Both the position numbers and the translations under genes were made by a program. The notes under the pieces are model-generated. The model worked only from the letters and a program-made list of their open reading frames with translations. It did not search any database and was not told the origin of the DNA. This document shows, in pieces, positions 5,195-7,039 of a stretch of 7,039 nucleotides of DNA; positions within the stretch are counted from its first letter, which is position 1; every line of letters begins with the position of its first letter. The DNA is from Magnetospira sp. Lineage in GTDB: Bacteria > Pseudomonadota > Alphaproteobacteria > Rhodospirillales > Magnetospiraceae. Location: positions 1 through 7,039 of the forward strand of contig JANQGL010000449.1 in the NCBI GenBank assembly GCA_028277325.1, in the 5' to 3' direction.

Positions 5195-5246
5195 GCATGG
5201 CGAACCTGCAATCGAGAATCCGCAGGCTCGTTCAGACTCGCAATTC

Positions 5247-5260
5247 CCCCCGCCCGGGGG
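5247..5260. promoter_or_regulatory. GC hairpin just upstream of the uvrA start
   Basis: CCCCC (5247-5251) and GGGGG (5256-5260) can pair around a GCCC loop, 13 nt before the ATG at 5274. The short sequence between holds CATATA and a weak AGG ribosome site. It might affect uvrA translation initiation, or be chance in GC-rich DNA. Confidence 0.3.
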
Positions 5261-5273
5261 CATATAGGCGGCC

Positions 5274-7039
<1,766 letters not shown>

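Overview
The window is a stretch of a GC-rich (roughly 70% by eye) bacterial chromosome, most likely an alphaproteobacterium. This rests on the GC-biased codon use, the style of the UvrA and ABC-transporter sequences (including a Cys-to-Ser change in a UvrA zinc site that I recall from that group), and the dispersed palindromic repeats. Placement is inference; there is no rRNA or tRNA in the window.

Layout. Positions 1-100 hold two short palindromic dispersed repeats in opposite orientation. Positions 150-626 are the 3' remnant of an IS110-family transposase gene. Positions 627-705 hold an imperfect inverted repeat and a copy of another dispersed repeat. The minus-strand gene at 706-2487 encodes a 593-residue fusion of a flavodiiron/metallo-beta-lactamase-like (ODP-type) domain, a probable GAF-like middle region and a complete GGDEF diguanylate cyclase domain. 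A 173-bp divergent intergenic region (2488-2660) follows, with a good extended -10 promoter for the cyclase and a plausible promoter for a 59-residue Cys-rich protein on the plus strand (2661-2840). A full-length ABC exporter half-transporter is at 2952-4766. The 507-bp interval 4767-5273 is first repeat-rich and then strikingly AT-rich (about 34% GC over 4921-5160), with a doubtful small minus-strand ORF (4985-5194). uvrA starts at 5274 and runs off the end, with 588 codons present.

Functional reading. The most interesting gene is the diiron-type sensor/cyclase fusion. It lacks the flavodoxin (FMN) domain of a working flavodiiron reductase, keeps most metal-ligand positions, and has an apparently competent cyclase with an inhibitory I-site. 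The simplest reading is a soluble protein that turns oxygen, NO or iron/redox status into c-di-GMP. The Cys-rich small gene is divergent from it across a region with several symmetric elements, so the two might be co-regulated; this is inference. The ABC exporter and uvrA look like ordinary chromosomal genes. No CRISPR array, complete mobile element, defence system or biosynthetic cluster was found.
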